Assembly (NCBI GenBank): GCA_005788585.1
Contig: SYBY01000442.1
Coordinates: 1-13,285 of the forward strand
Origin: Actinomycetota bacterium
GTDB lineage: Bacteria > Actinomycetota > Thermoleophilia > Solirubrobacterales > Solirubrobacteraceae
DNA: 13,285 nt
Direction: 5' to 3'
Part shown: positions 1 through 6,652 of the stretch, piece by piece
Numbering within the stretch: position 1 is the stretch's first letter
Layout of the letters: each line of letters begins with the position of its first letter
Translations under genes and position numbers: made by a program
The notes under the pieces: model-generated
The model's database searches: none
Seen by the model: only the letters and a program-made list of their open reading frames with translations
Told to the model about the DNA's origin: nothing

Positions 1-56
1 AGCACGCACGGAAGGGCGAGCGCCAGCGTCAGAACAAGACGGCGGACGACGAGCAC
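1..56 (-). CDS. Start of a secreted or membrane protein gene (partial)
   Basis: Only the first 18 codons lie in the window. A GTG at 56-54 follows the acyltransferase stop (60-58) by one base and opens a frame reading M-L-V-V-R-R-L-V-L-T-L-A-L-A-L-P-C-V. The two arginines followed by a Leu/Ala-rich stretch are what is seen, and this is the shape of an N-terminal signal peptide. The Cys at residue 17 is in a poor lipobox context (A-L-P-C), so lipoprotein status is doubtful. The near-overlap with the acyltransferase gene suggests the two are co-translated. No clear Shine-Dalgarno sequence precedes the GTG. The function cannot be named from 18 residues, and the frame could still be spurious. Confidence 0.4.
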   Translation of the reverse strand, partial: MLVVRRLVLTLALALPCV

Positions 57-57
57 G

Positions 58-2205
58 TCAGCCCAGTGTAGGACCGAGCTTGTCGTTCAGCGCCGGGGCG
101 AGGGTCGCACCGAAGATCGGGTTGATGTGGTCCTGGTCGCGATGCACGAGCGCGCCTCCGACGACCGGGAAGCAGCGCCGGTCGTCGCAGAAGCGGTCGG
201 TGAGATCGACGACCCGCACGCGCAGGTCCCCCGAGGCCCGCGCGGCGGCGACCTGCGGGTCGGGGTCCAGCGCCTCCGACCGCGGGATCGCGCACGCCTC
301 GCCGGCCGGGCGCTCGGCGTTGATCGCGCGCTGGACGCACTCGTCCGTCCCCTTGCCGGCCTTCGGGTTGTCCCGCACGACGACGATCTCCTCGATGTTC
401 TCCGGCAGCCGCCGCCAGGCGTCCGCGTACCCGTCGGCCGCCGACTGCGCCTGTGACCGCCCGGGGCTCTCGACGACCCCGCTGCCGCCGGCCAGCGCGA
501 CGGTGACGAGCGTGCGGATCTGCGGCTGTCCGGCGAGCCACGCGAAGACCTCGTCGCGGAACTGCTCGCAGCGCCCGCGCGCGGGCTCGGGCACGTCACG
601 CACCGCCGTGGAGAACGGGCAGCCCGTGTAGGTCAGGGACACGCCGGCCAGCTCGCGCGCCTCCGCCACCCGGTCGACCGCCGCCCGCCACGCGCTCGCG
701 TGGCTGTCGCCGACGAGCGCCATCGTCGGCTGCGCGTCGCCCTCGGCCCCGAACCGGCAGACACGCAGGCGCTCGCCGCGGCCGATGACCTCACACGGCG
801 CGTTCGTCGTCTCCTTGGCCTCCAGCGGCGTGGGGACGACCATGGTCGCGAGCGCCGGGTTGACGCATGGGTTCTCGGGATCCCGCGACGCGGCGCCGAA
901 GCAGGGCGGCCCACTGGCCAGCAGCGCTTCGCTGCGCTCGGCGGCCTGACGCAGCTCACGGTCGCGCACGTGCTCGCCGGCGGCGGCGACCAGCAGCAGC
1001 GCGATCATGCCGACCGCCGCCGCGCCGAACGTCCAGCGCACCGGCATCCGCGTGAGCTTGCCGTAGCGCACGGGGTCCTCCACGTAGCGCATGGTCAGCG
1101 CGGCGAGGACCAGGGTCAGCGCCACCGCGATGGTCGCTGTCACCCAGCCGGCCGCGACGCCCAACACGACCGGCAGCAGCACGAGCAGCGGCCAGTGCCA
1201 CAGGTACGCGGCGTAGGACGCGTCGCCCATCCACTGCACCGGGCGCTTGATCATGACGCCCGACATCGACCCCTTGCCGCGGGGCAGCCCGGCCCACATG
1301 ATCGCGATCGCCCCGAGCACGGGGAGCGCCGCCGCGAACCCGGGGAACGGTGTCTCGTCGCTGTAGGTGAAGGCGGAGAAGAGGATGGCGGCGAGCCCGA
1401 TCCAGGCGACGGCGATCCGTATCGGGACGGACCCGTGGGTCGCCCGCGCGCCGGCGAGCGCGAGGAGCGCGCCGACGCCGAACTCCCAGGCGCGGGCCGG
1501 GGTCGAGAAGTACGCCGCGACCGGGTCGACGGCGGTCCGCCACACGGCGTACGCGAAGCTCGCGGCGGTGGCGATCGCGACCGTGCGCACGACGAACGGG
1601 CGCGGCGCCGTGATGAACCCGCGCGAGAGCGCCAGCGCCACGATCATGATCACCGGCCACAGCACGTAGAACTGCTCCTCGACCGACAGCGACCAGTAGT
1701 GCTGCAGCGGGGACGGGTCCTCCGCGGCGGCGAAGTAGTCCACCGACGACGACGCCAGCTGGAAGTTCTCGATGTAGAGGACGCTGGCCTGGAGCTCGTC
1801 GAGGAACTGCGCCCAGCGCGTCATCGGCACGGCGAGGAAGACGACGACCGACGTCACCGCCAGGACGAGCAGCGCGGCGGGCAGCAGCCGCCGGACGCGG
1901 CGGGCCCAGAAGCTGCGCAGCGACACGGTGTCGCGCCGGTCGCCCTCGCGCAGCAGCGCGGACGTGATCAGCAGGCCGGAGATCGCGAAGAACACGTCGA
2001 CGCCGACGTAGCCGCCGGGCACCGTTCCGGGCGACGCGTGGTAGGCGATGACGAGCACCACCGCGAGCGCGCGCAGAGCCTGCACCTCGCCGCGATGGCC
2101 CGTGGGCGGTGGCGCGAGAGGCTCGTACGTCGGGGTCGACGAGGTGTCCCCGGTGAGGGGGTTCGGCTCCTCGAGCCGGCGCGGCTGATAGGTCGGTGTC
2201 GCCAT
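58..2205 (-). CDS. OafA-type membrane acyltransferase with C-terminal SGNH domain
   Basis: A 715-residue fusion of an acyltransferase-3 membrane domain and an extracytoplasmic SGNH-hydrolase-like domain. Proteins of this architecture O-acetylate cell-surface polysaccharides or peptidoglycan. After a Pro-rich cytoplasmic N-terminus (1-40), the membrane domain shows RALAV..IAYH with the key His56, GYVGVDVFFAISG (65-77), RRVRRLLPA (102-110), YWSLSVEEQFYVLWP (170-184), WHWPLL (336-341) and the closing RYVEDPVR (373-380). It has about ten hydrophobic segments, the last near 391-410. The SGNH part has the GDSH nucleophile motif at 499-502 and the terminal D-x-x-H pair at Asp690/His693, plus paired cysteines (for example 471/483 and 673/679) as expected outside the membrane. 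The ATG at 2205 is preceded by a weak GGGGCGG. It lies 61 bp downstream of the phosphatase gene on the same strand, possibly in one transcript. The acyl acceptor cannot be told from sequence. Confidence 0.93.
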   Translation of the reverse strand: MATPTYQPRRLEEPNPLTGDTSSTPTYEPLAPPPTGHRGEVQALRALAVVLVIAYHASPGTVPGGYVGVDVFFAISGLLITSALLREGDRRDTVSLRSFWARRVRRLLPAALLVLAVTSVVVFLAVPMTRWAQFLDELQASVLYIENFQLASSSVDYFAAAEDPSPLQHYWSLSVEEQFYVLWPVIMIVALALSRGFITAPRPFVVRTVAIATAASFAYAVWRTAVDPVAAYFSTPARAWEFGVGALLALAGARATHGSVPIRIAVAWIGLAAILFSAFTYSDETPFPGFAAALPVLGAIAIMWAGLPRGKGSMSGVMIKRPVQWMGDASYAAYLWHWPLLVLLPVVLGVAAGWVTATIAVALTLVLAALTMRYVEDPVRYGKLTRMPVRWTFGAAAVGMIALLLVAAAGEHVRDRELRQAAERSEALLASGPPCFGAASRDPENPCVNPALATMVVPTPLEAKETTNAPCEVIGRGERLRVCRFGAEGDAQPTMALVGDSHASAWRAAVDRVAEARELAGVSLTYTGCPFSTAVRDVPEPARGRCEQFRDEVFAWLAGQPQIRTLVTVALAGGSGVVESPGRSQAQSAADGYADAWRRLPENIEEIVVVRDNPKAGKGTDECVQRAINAERPAGEACAIPRSEALDPDPQVAAARASGDLRVRVVDLTDRFCDDRRCFPVVGGALVHRDQDHINPIFGATLAPALNDKLGPTLG

Positions 2206-2266
2206 CGATCCGCCCCATATGTTGGCGAACCGGGCGGCTCGCGCATTCCACGCGCGCAGATCCGGG

Positions 2267-3793
2267 CTAGGACACGGTCAGCGGGCGGCGTACCTCGGCG
2301 GTCTCGCCACCCGCCGTCGGGGTGGCCCGGACGACGACCTCGTAGCCGTCGCCCGCCGTCGCCCCGGCCTCCTTGAGGCGCAACGCGGTCAGCCCGGTGA
2401 CCGCGGTCGGGAAGCGGTGCTCGGCCAGCACGCCGGCGCCGGAGCGCAGCGTCGTGCGCACCACGCACGGCTCGCGCAGCGCCAGCCGCACGCCCAGCCC
2501 CGGCGTCCCGAGGCCCAACCGCGTGACGGTCCCCCGCGCGCGGACGCGCACCAGGTCATCGGCGCCGCCCTCGTACTCGCCCTCGTGCAGCGGGCGCTCG
2601 AACGACGGCGGCCGCGTCGGCGCGGGCGGCCGGCGGAACGGGCCGCTGATCTCGTACAGCGCGCCGACGGCGAACGACCGCTGCGAGCCGACGTACATCC
2701 GCGTCCCGGACGGGTCGAACGTCACGCCGACGATCTCCGTGCCGAGGTGGATGTTCTTGTCGAACGTGCAGAACCGCGCGACGTCGCGCTCGGGCGTGAT
2801 GAGGCAGACGTCGAGGTCGTCGCCGTCCTCGCAGACGTAGAGGTCGCCGCTGCGCGAGACGCAGATGTTGTCGACGCCGCGCAGGGGTGCGTCCGGCCCG
2901 GTCTCGGCCGCGTCGTAGAGGACCTCCATGCGCTCGGCCTCGCAGTCGTAGGCCCACACGCGGTTGTCGCCCTTCGTCGTGAAGTACGCGACGCCGCCGT
3001 CCCACCATGATCCCTCGCCGCCGTTGAACCGCTTGGCCCCCTGGCGGCGCGCCTGGACGCGAGTCGACACCGGGAACGCCGACCGCTTGACCGGGACCCA
3101 CGTGACCGCGCGCGTCGTCTCGTCGACGACCGCGGCCTCTAGCGTCCCCGCCGTCAGGTCCGGATATGCGGCGGGCGTGAAGCGGTAGAAGCACCCGTCG
3201 GGCTTGTCCTCGGTGAGGTAGAGCTGCTCGCGCACCGGGTCGACGCACACCGACTCGTGCGTGAACGTGCCGAGCGCGCCGCGGCGCTGGCCGTTGCGGC
3301 GTGTCGGGTCGACCTCCCACACGTGGCCGTACTCGTATTCCTCTCCGGACAGCCACGTGCCCCATGGCGTCGGGCCGCCCGCGCAGTTGATCTGGGTGTT
3401 GCCGAGGGTCCGGTACGCATCGACGATCTTCCCGTCCGGCGCGAAGCGGATCGCCGAGCAGCCGGCGCCCAGGAACGACAGCGACTCGCTGTTGCTGACC
3501 AGGATCCAGCCGCCGTCCTCGGCGGGGAACGTGGCCTGCCCGTCGGTGAAGACATGCCACGTGTACCGCGTGCCCGGGACCCGCCGGCCGCCCTTCGCGA
3601 TCTCGCGGACGCTGAAGCCCTCGGGCACCTTGATGCCGAAGCGCGTGTCGACGGCCGGAACGCCGTACGGGCCGGGACCGGGCGTCGTCGCCCCGGCTGC
3701 CAGCGCGTCGCGGTAGAAGGCGGGCCCCAGGGCCAGGGCACCACCGGCCAGCAACCCGGCCCGGAGAAAGGTCCGGCGCGACACGCTCTCCAT
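2267..3793 (-). CDS. PhoX/DUF839-type secreted phosphatase (Tat substrate)
   Basis: A 508-residue protein. The N-terminus (MESVSRRTFLRAGLLAGG) is a twin-arginine signal with the RRTFLR motif at 6-11 and a likely cut after A-L-A-A (30-33), so it should be exported folded, with metals in place. The PhoX hallmarks follow: NSE at 101-103, NCAGGPTPWGTWLSGEEY (136-153, with Cys137 and Glu151/152), THES (178-181), TEDKPDGCFYRFTP (194-207), EGSWW (260-264), CEDG (321-324) and GVTFDPSGTRMYVGSQ (356-371). Known PhoX enzymes are beta-propeller phosphomonoesterases with an iron-calcium site that includes a Cys ligand, and the conserved Cys and Glu residues appear present. Residues about 410-508 form an extra beta-rich tail beyond the propeller, possibly Ig-like. 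The ATG at 3793 has no Shine-Dalgarno sequence, but a TAGCGT lies 7 nt upstream, suggesting a leaderless message. The substrate is inferred, and some DUF839 proteins are not proven phosphatases. Confidence 0.85.
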   Translation of the reverse strand: MESVSRRTFLRAGLLAGGALALGPAFYRDALAAGATTPGPGPYGVPAVDTRFGIKVPEGFSVREIAKGGRRVPGTRYTWHVFTDGQATFPAEDGGWILVSNSESLSFLGAGCSAIRFAPDGKIVDAYRTLGNTQINCAGGPTPWGTWLSGEEYEYGHVWEVDPTRRNGQRRGALGTFTHESVCVDPVREQLYLTEDKPDGCFYRFTPAAYPDLTAGTLEAAVVDETTRAVTWVPVKRSAFPVSTRVQARRQGAKRFNGGEGSWWDGGVAYFTTKGDNRVWAYDCEAERMEVLYDAAETGPDAPLRGVDNICVSRSGDLYVCEDGDDLDVCLITPERDVARFCTFDKNIHLGTEIVGVTFDPSGTRMYVGSQRSFAVGALYEISGPFRRPPAPTRPPSFERPLHEGEYEGGADDLVRVRARGTVTRLGLGTPGLGVRLALREPCVVRTTLRSGAGVLAEHRFPTAVTGLTALRLKEAGATAGDGYEVVVRATPTAGGETAEVRRPLTVS

Positions 3794-3797
3794 GCCA

Positions 3798-3813
3798 CGA
3801 ACGCTAGCGTTCG
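3798..3813. promoter_or_regulatory. 16-bp perfect palindrome with a -10-like TAGCGT on both strands
   Basis: The sequence CGAACGCTAGCGTTCG is its own reverse complement. It contains TAGCGT (an actinobacterial TAnnnT -10 form) at 3806-3801 on the minus strand, 7 nt before the phosphatase ATG, and at 3805-3810 on the plus strand, upstream of fumC. It may be a symmetric -10 serving both divergent genes, a repressor operator covering the phosphatase start site, or both. No good -35 hexamer is visible at 16-18 bp on either side. Confidence 0.5.
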
Positions 3814-3835
3814 GGACCCGTGCAGTTCCAGTGAT

Positions 3836-3860
3836 TCACCGAATTTCCACGCGTCACCGA
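3836..3860 (+). promoter_or_regulatory. Direct repeat TCACCGA in the phosphatase/fumC divergent region
   Basis: TCACCGA occurs at 3836-3842 and again at 3854-3860, 18 bp apart, with a related TTCCAC between them (3845-3850). The repeats sit about 43-67 bp upstream of the predicted leaderless start of the phosphatase gene, where an activator such as a PhoP/PhoB-type regulator could bind. They resemble loosely the TTCACC core of actinobacterial PHO boxes, but the spacing is not the regular 11 bp. Binding is a guess. Confidence 0.25.
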
Positions 3861-3874
3861 TCCCCGGGAGACCC

Positions 3875-5200
3875 ATGAGCACCGTCGAGAGCCCCCTCTG
3901 GGGCGGCGAGACCACGAAGGCCGTTGAGAACTTCCCGATCTCCGGCCAGCCGATCCCGCCCTCCGTCGTCCACTGGCTCGGCCGCATCAAGGCCGCCGCG
4001 GCCCGCACCAACGCCGAGCTGGGCCTGCTCGACGCGGACAAGGCCGAGAAGATCGGCGCCGCCGGCGACCAGATCGCCGCGGGCGAGTACGACGACCACT
4101 TCCCCGTCGACGTGTTCCAGACGGGCTCGGGCACGAGCTCGAACATGAACACGAACGAGGTCATCGCCGAGCTGGCCGGCGGCGACGTCCACCGCAACGA
4201 CGACGTGAACATGGGTCAGTCGTCGAACGACGTCTTCCCGTCGGCCGTGCACCTCGCGGCGCTCGACGAGGCGACGAACACGCTCCTGCCCGCGCTGGAG
4301 GCCCTCGAGGCGTCGTTCGCCGCGAAGGCCGAGGCGTACAAGGACATCGTGAAGTCCGGCCGCACGCACCTCATGGACGCGGTCCCGGTCACGCTGGGCC
4401 AGGAGTTCGCCGGCTACGCCGCGCAGATCCGCCTGGGCGCCAAGCGCATCGCCAACACGCTGCCGCAGGTCGCGCAGATCCCGCTCGGCGGCACCGCGAC
4501 GGGCACGGGCCTGAACACGCACAAGGACTTCGCAGCGAAGACCCGCGCGCGGCTCTCGGAGGCCTCCGGGCTGAAGATCAGCCCCCCGGAGGATCCGTTC
4601 GAGGCGCAGGGCAACCGCGACGCGCTCGTCGAGCTGTCCGGCGCGCTGAAGGTGCTCGCCGTGTCGCTCATCAAGATCGCAGGCGACCTCGCGCTGATGG
4701 GCTCAGGCCCGCGCGCGGGCATCGGCGAGCTGTACCTGCCCGAGCTGCAGAAGGGCTCGTCGATCATGCCGGGCAAGGTCAACCCGGTCATCCCCGAGGT
4801 CACGCTGCAGGTCGGCTGCCAGGTCATCGGCAACGACACCGCGATCACGATCGCGGGCTCGCAGGGTCAGTTCGAGCTGAACGTCCGCGTGCCGCTCATC
4901 GCCGCGAACCTGCTGCAGTCGATCTCGCTGCTGGCGAACACGGCGACGGTGCTCAAGGAGAAGTGCATCGACGGCATCGAGCCGAACCTGCCGGGCTGCG
5001 AGAAGAGCGCCGAGTCGACGCTGGCCGTCGCCACCGCGCTGAACCCGTACATCGGGTACGACAAGGCGGCGGACATCGTCAAGGAGGCTGCCGAGTCGGG
5101 CGGCACGCTGCGCGACGTCGCGCGCAAGCACGGGGTCGAGGACTCGGTGCTGGATGAGGCGCTGGACCTGCGGAAGATCGCGGAAGGCAGTAACGCGTAG
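3875..5200 (+). CDS. fumC: Class II fumarate hydratase
   Basis: A 441-residue FumC-type fumarase, catalysing fumarate to L-malate in the TCA cycle in the cytoplasm as a homotetramer. Seen in the protein: GSGTSSNMNTNEVIAE (84-99), NMGQSSNDVFPSA (112-124), SGRTHLMDAVPVTLGQEF (161-178, with the proton-transfer His165), GGTATGTGLN (205-214), and the signature GSSIMPGKVNP (294-304), which holds the catalytic Ser of the mobile loop, then FELNV (333-337). TSSNMNTNEVIAE and the HLMDAVPVTLGQEF form resemble mycobacterial FumC. The ATG at 3875 has GGGAG four bases upstream. The frame stays open far upstream, but that stretch is antisense to the phosphatase gene and has no fumarase similarity. The N-terminus is about 20 residues shorter than usual: it begins just before LWG (8-10) and lacks the common D-x-M-G-x-V-x-V-P lead-in. 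The gene is followed by two hairpins and appears to be transcribed alone. Confidence 0.95.
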   Translation: MSTVESPLWGGETTKAVENFPISGQPIPPSVVHWLGRIKAAAARTNAELGLLDADKAEKIGAAGDQIAAGEYDDHFPVDVFQTGSGTSSNMNTNEVIAELAGGDVHRNDDVNMGQSSNDVFPSAVHLAALDEATNTLLPALEALEASFAAKAEAYKDIVKSGRTHLMDAVPVTLGQEFAGYAAQIRLGAKRIANTLPQVAQIPLGGTATGTGLNTHKDFAAKTRARLSEASGLKISPPEDPFEAQGNRDALVELSGALKVLAVSLIKIAGDLALMGSGPRAGIGELYLPELQKGSSIMPGKVNPVIPEVTLQVGCQVIGNDTAITIAGSQGQFELNVRVPLIAANLLQSISLLANTATVLKEKCIDGIEPNLPGCEKSAESTLAVATALNPYIGYDKAADIVKEAAESGGTLRDVARKHGVEDSVLDEALDLRKIAEGSNA

Positions 5201-5235
5201 AGCCGTACGCGTCGAACCACCTGCGAGAGCGTTGC

Positions 5236-5272
5236 TGTCGCGTTCTCCGTGACTATTGCGGAGAACGCGACA
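5236..5272 (+). terminator. Perfect 14-bp hairpin downstream of fumC
   Basis: TGTCGCGTTCTCCG (5236-5249) pairs perfectly with CGGAGAACGCGACA (5259-5272) around a 9-nt loop. It begins 35 bp after the fumC stop and is the likely transcription terminator, although no T-run follows. A GTG inside it (5249) could open the downstream frame, but it is an unlikely start codon. Confidence 0.7.
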
Positions 5273-5274
5273 CC

Positions 5275-5294
5275 GGTGCGGCGTTATCCGCACC
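5275..5294 (+). terminator. Second hairpin immediately after the fumC hairpin
   Basis: GGTGCGG (5275-5281) pairs with CCGCACC (5288-5294) across a 6-nt loop, only 2 bp after the first hairpin. It may reinforce termination, or it may belong to the leader of the next gene. It lacks a T-tract. Confidence 0.35.
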
Positions 5295-5360
5295 TCAGGG
5301 CCACCGCTGCCCGCGCGGCACGGCGCGATGACATCCTGGCAATCCTTTCACGGGATGGTA

Positions 5361-5380
5361 GATCTGCAAGGTTGCTGATC
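5361..5380. promoter_or_regulatory. Operator-like dyad upstream of the YcaQ-type gene
   Basis: GATCTGCAA (5361-5369) and TTGCTGATC (5372-5380) are inverted repeats separated by 2 bp, with one T/T mismatch. The dyad lies just upstream of the TACCGT element, over where a -35 would sit, which is a typical place for a repressor operator. No regulator gene is adjacent. Confidence 0.35.
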
Positions 5381-5387
5381 AAGCGCC

Positions 5388-5393
5388 TACCGT
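5388..5393 (+). promoter_or_regulatory. TACCGT, -10-like element for the YcaQ-type gene
   Basis: TACCGT fits the TAnnnT -10 form and lies 8 nt before the GTG at 5402, which lacks a Shine-Dalgarno sequence. This matches the layout before the phosphatase and endonuclease genes and supports both a leaderless transcript and the chosen start codon. The -35 region is weak. Confidence 0.4.
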
Positions 5394-5401
5394 ACGCCGC
5401 C

Positions 5402-6646
5402 GTGTCCGTGTCCCCCACCTCATCAGGTCGCGCCGGACCGCGTCCACGTGAGCGACTGTCGCTCGCCGAGGCAAGGCGGGTCGCGCTCGCAGCCCAGGGC
5501 TTCGCCGACCGCCCTCTCGGTCGCGCCGTCGACGCCCGCGCGCTGCGGGCCCGCGTGACCGACCGGGTCGGCCTGCTCCAGATCGACTCGGTCAACGTGC
5601 TGCAGCGCGCCCACTACCTGCCGGCCTTCAGCCGCCTCGGGCCGTACGACCGCGCGGCGCTCGACCGGTTCAGCGGTCGGTCCCCGCGCAAGCTCTTCGA
5701 GTACTGGGGGCACGAGGCGTCGCTGCTGCCGGTCGCGCTGTGGCCCCTCATGCAGTGGCGGATGGCGCGCGCCCACGAGGATGCGTGGGGCGGGATGCGA
5801 CGCGTCGCCGTGGAGCGCGCCGACCTGGTGGCGACCGTCCTGGCCGACATCGCCGATCGCGGGCCGCTGCGGGTCAGTGAGCTGGCGCACCACGACGACC
5901 CGCGAGGCCCGAAGGGGCCGTGGTGGGACTGGTCGGACGTCAAGCGCGCCGTCGAGTACCTCTTCTGGAGCGGCGCGATCACGAGCGCCAGACGAGTGCG
6001 GTTCGAGCGCAGCTACGACATCCCCGAGCGCGTGATCCCCGCGGAGATCCGAACGCTGCCCACGCCCTCGGCCGACGAGGCGCAGCGTGAGCTGCTGCGG
6101 ATCGCTGCCCGCGCCATGGGGGTGGCGACCGAGCCCGACCTGCGCGACTACTTCCGCCTGCCCGCCGCCGAGTCCAAGGCGCGCGTCGCGGAGCTGGCCG
6201 AGGCCGGAGACCTACAGCCGGTGACCGTCGACGGGTGGGGGGCGCCCGCGTACCTCGCACCCGGGGCGCGGGTCCCCCGGAGCGTCGATGCCCGGGCGGT
6301 CGTGGGCCCGTTCGACTCGCTGATCTGGGCGCGGCCGCGGGTGGAGCGGCTGTTCGGCTTCCGGTACCGCATCGAGATCTACACGCCGAAGCCGAAGCGG
6401 GTGTACGGGTACTACGTGCTGCCGTTCCTGCTCGGCGACCAGCTGGTGGCCCGGGTCGATCTCAAGGCCGATCGCGCGGCCGGCGCGCTGCTGGTGCAGG
6501 CCGCACACGCCGAGCCCGGCGCACCGGAGGACACGGCAGAGGCACTCGCCGCCGAGCTGCGCGCGCTGGCCGGTTGGCTCGACCTCGACGACGTGGTCGT
6601 CGTCGGCCCAGGCGACCTGGCGCAGGCGCTGGCGGCCGTCAGCTGA
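5402..6646 (+). CDS. YcaQ/AlkX-type winged-helix DNA glycosylase
   Basis: A 414-residue member of the HTH_42 (YcaQ/AlkZ) family, monofunctional DNA glycosylases that excise bulky N-alkylated bases and unhook interstrand crosslinks. Seen: an N-terminal LSLAEARRVALAAQGF (19-34), the catalytic region LLQIDSVNVLQRAHYLPAFSRLG (58-80), LFEYWGHEASLLP (98-110) and a C-terminal block GPFDSLIWARPRVERLFGF (302-320) through KRVYGYYVLPFLLGDQLVARVDLKADR (332-358). The residues Q60-I61-D62 form the Q-x-D motif of YcaQ, unlike the Q-x-Q of AlkZ. The frame is open from a GTG at 5249, but that codon lies inside the fumC terminator stem, and the first 51 codons show no family similarity. The GTG at 5402 gives the usual family length of about 400 residues. 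A second GTG at 5408 is an alternative. The gene ends 6 bp before the convergent endonuclease-like gene. Confidence 0.88.
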   Translation: MSVSPTSSGRAGPRPRERLSLAEARRVALAAQGFADRPLGRAVDARALRARVTDRVGLLQIDSVNVLQRAHYLPAFSRLGPYDRAALDRFSGRSPRKLFEYWGHEASLLPVALWPLMQWRMARAHEDAWGGMRRVAVERADLVATVLADIADRGPLRVSELAHHDDPRGPKGPWWDWSDVKRAVEYLFWSGAITSARRVRFERSYDIPERVIPAEIRTLPTPSADEAQRELLRIAARAMGVATEPDLRDYFRLPAAESKARVAELAEAGDLQPVTVDGWGAPAYLAPGARVPRSVDARAVVGPFDSLIWARPRVERLFGFRYRIEIYTPKPKRVYGYYVLPFLLGDQLVARVDLKADRAAGALLVQAAHAEPGAPEDTAEALAAELRALAGWLDLDDVVVVGPGDLAQALAAVS

Positions 6647-6652
6647 GACAGA

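Noticed and set aside
2206..2266. Weak hairpin CCGCCC/GGGCGG (2210-2215 with 2232-2237) before the acyltransferase
   Set aside because: A 6-bp stem with a 16-nt loop in such GC-rich DNA is expected by chance, and no clear promoter could be supported here either.
700..2376. A 558-codon plus-strand open frame opposite the acyltransferase gene
   Set aside because: It has low-complexity Arg/Asp/His-rich composition and no recognisable motif, and the opposite strand encodes a clear acyltransferase-SGNH protein.
3798..3829. Extracytoplasmic-function sigma promoter (GGAAC / CGTT) upstream of the phosphatase
   Set aside because: GGAAC at 3829-3825 and CGTT at 3803-3800 on the minus strand are about 21 bp apart, too far for the usual 16-17 bp spacing.
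3257..3874. Upstream extension of the fumC frame
   Set aside because: It is antisense to the phosphatase gene, with no fumarase similarity. The ATG at 3875 has a good GGGAG ribosome site.
5249..5401. Upstream extension of the glycosylase frame from GTG at 5249
   Set aside because: The start lies in a perfect terminator stem, and the encoded residues do not resemble the family. GTG at 5402 fits length and promoter spacing.
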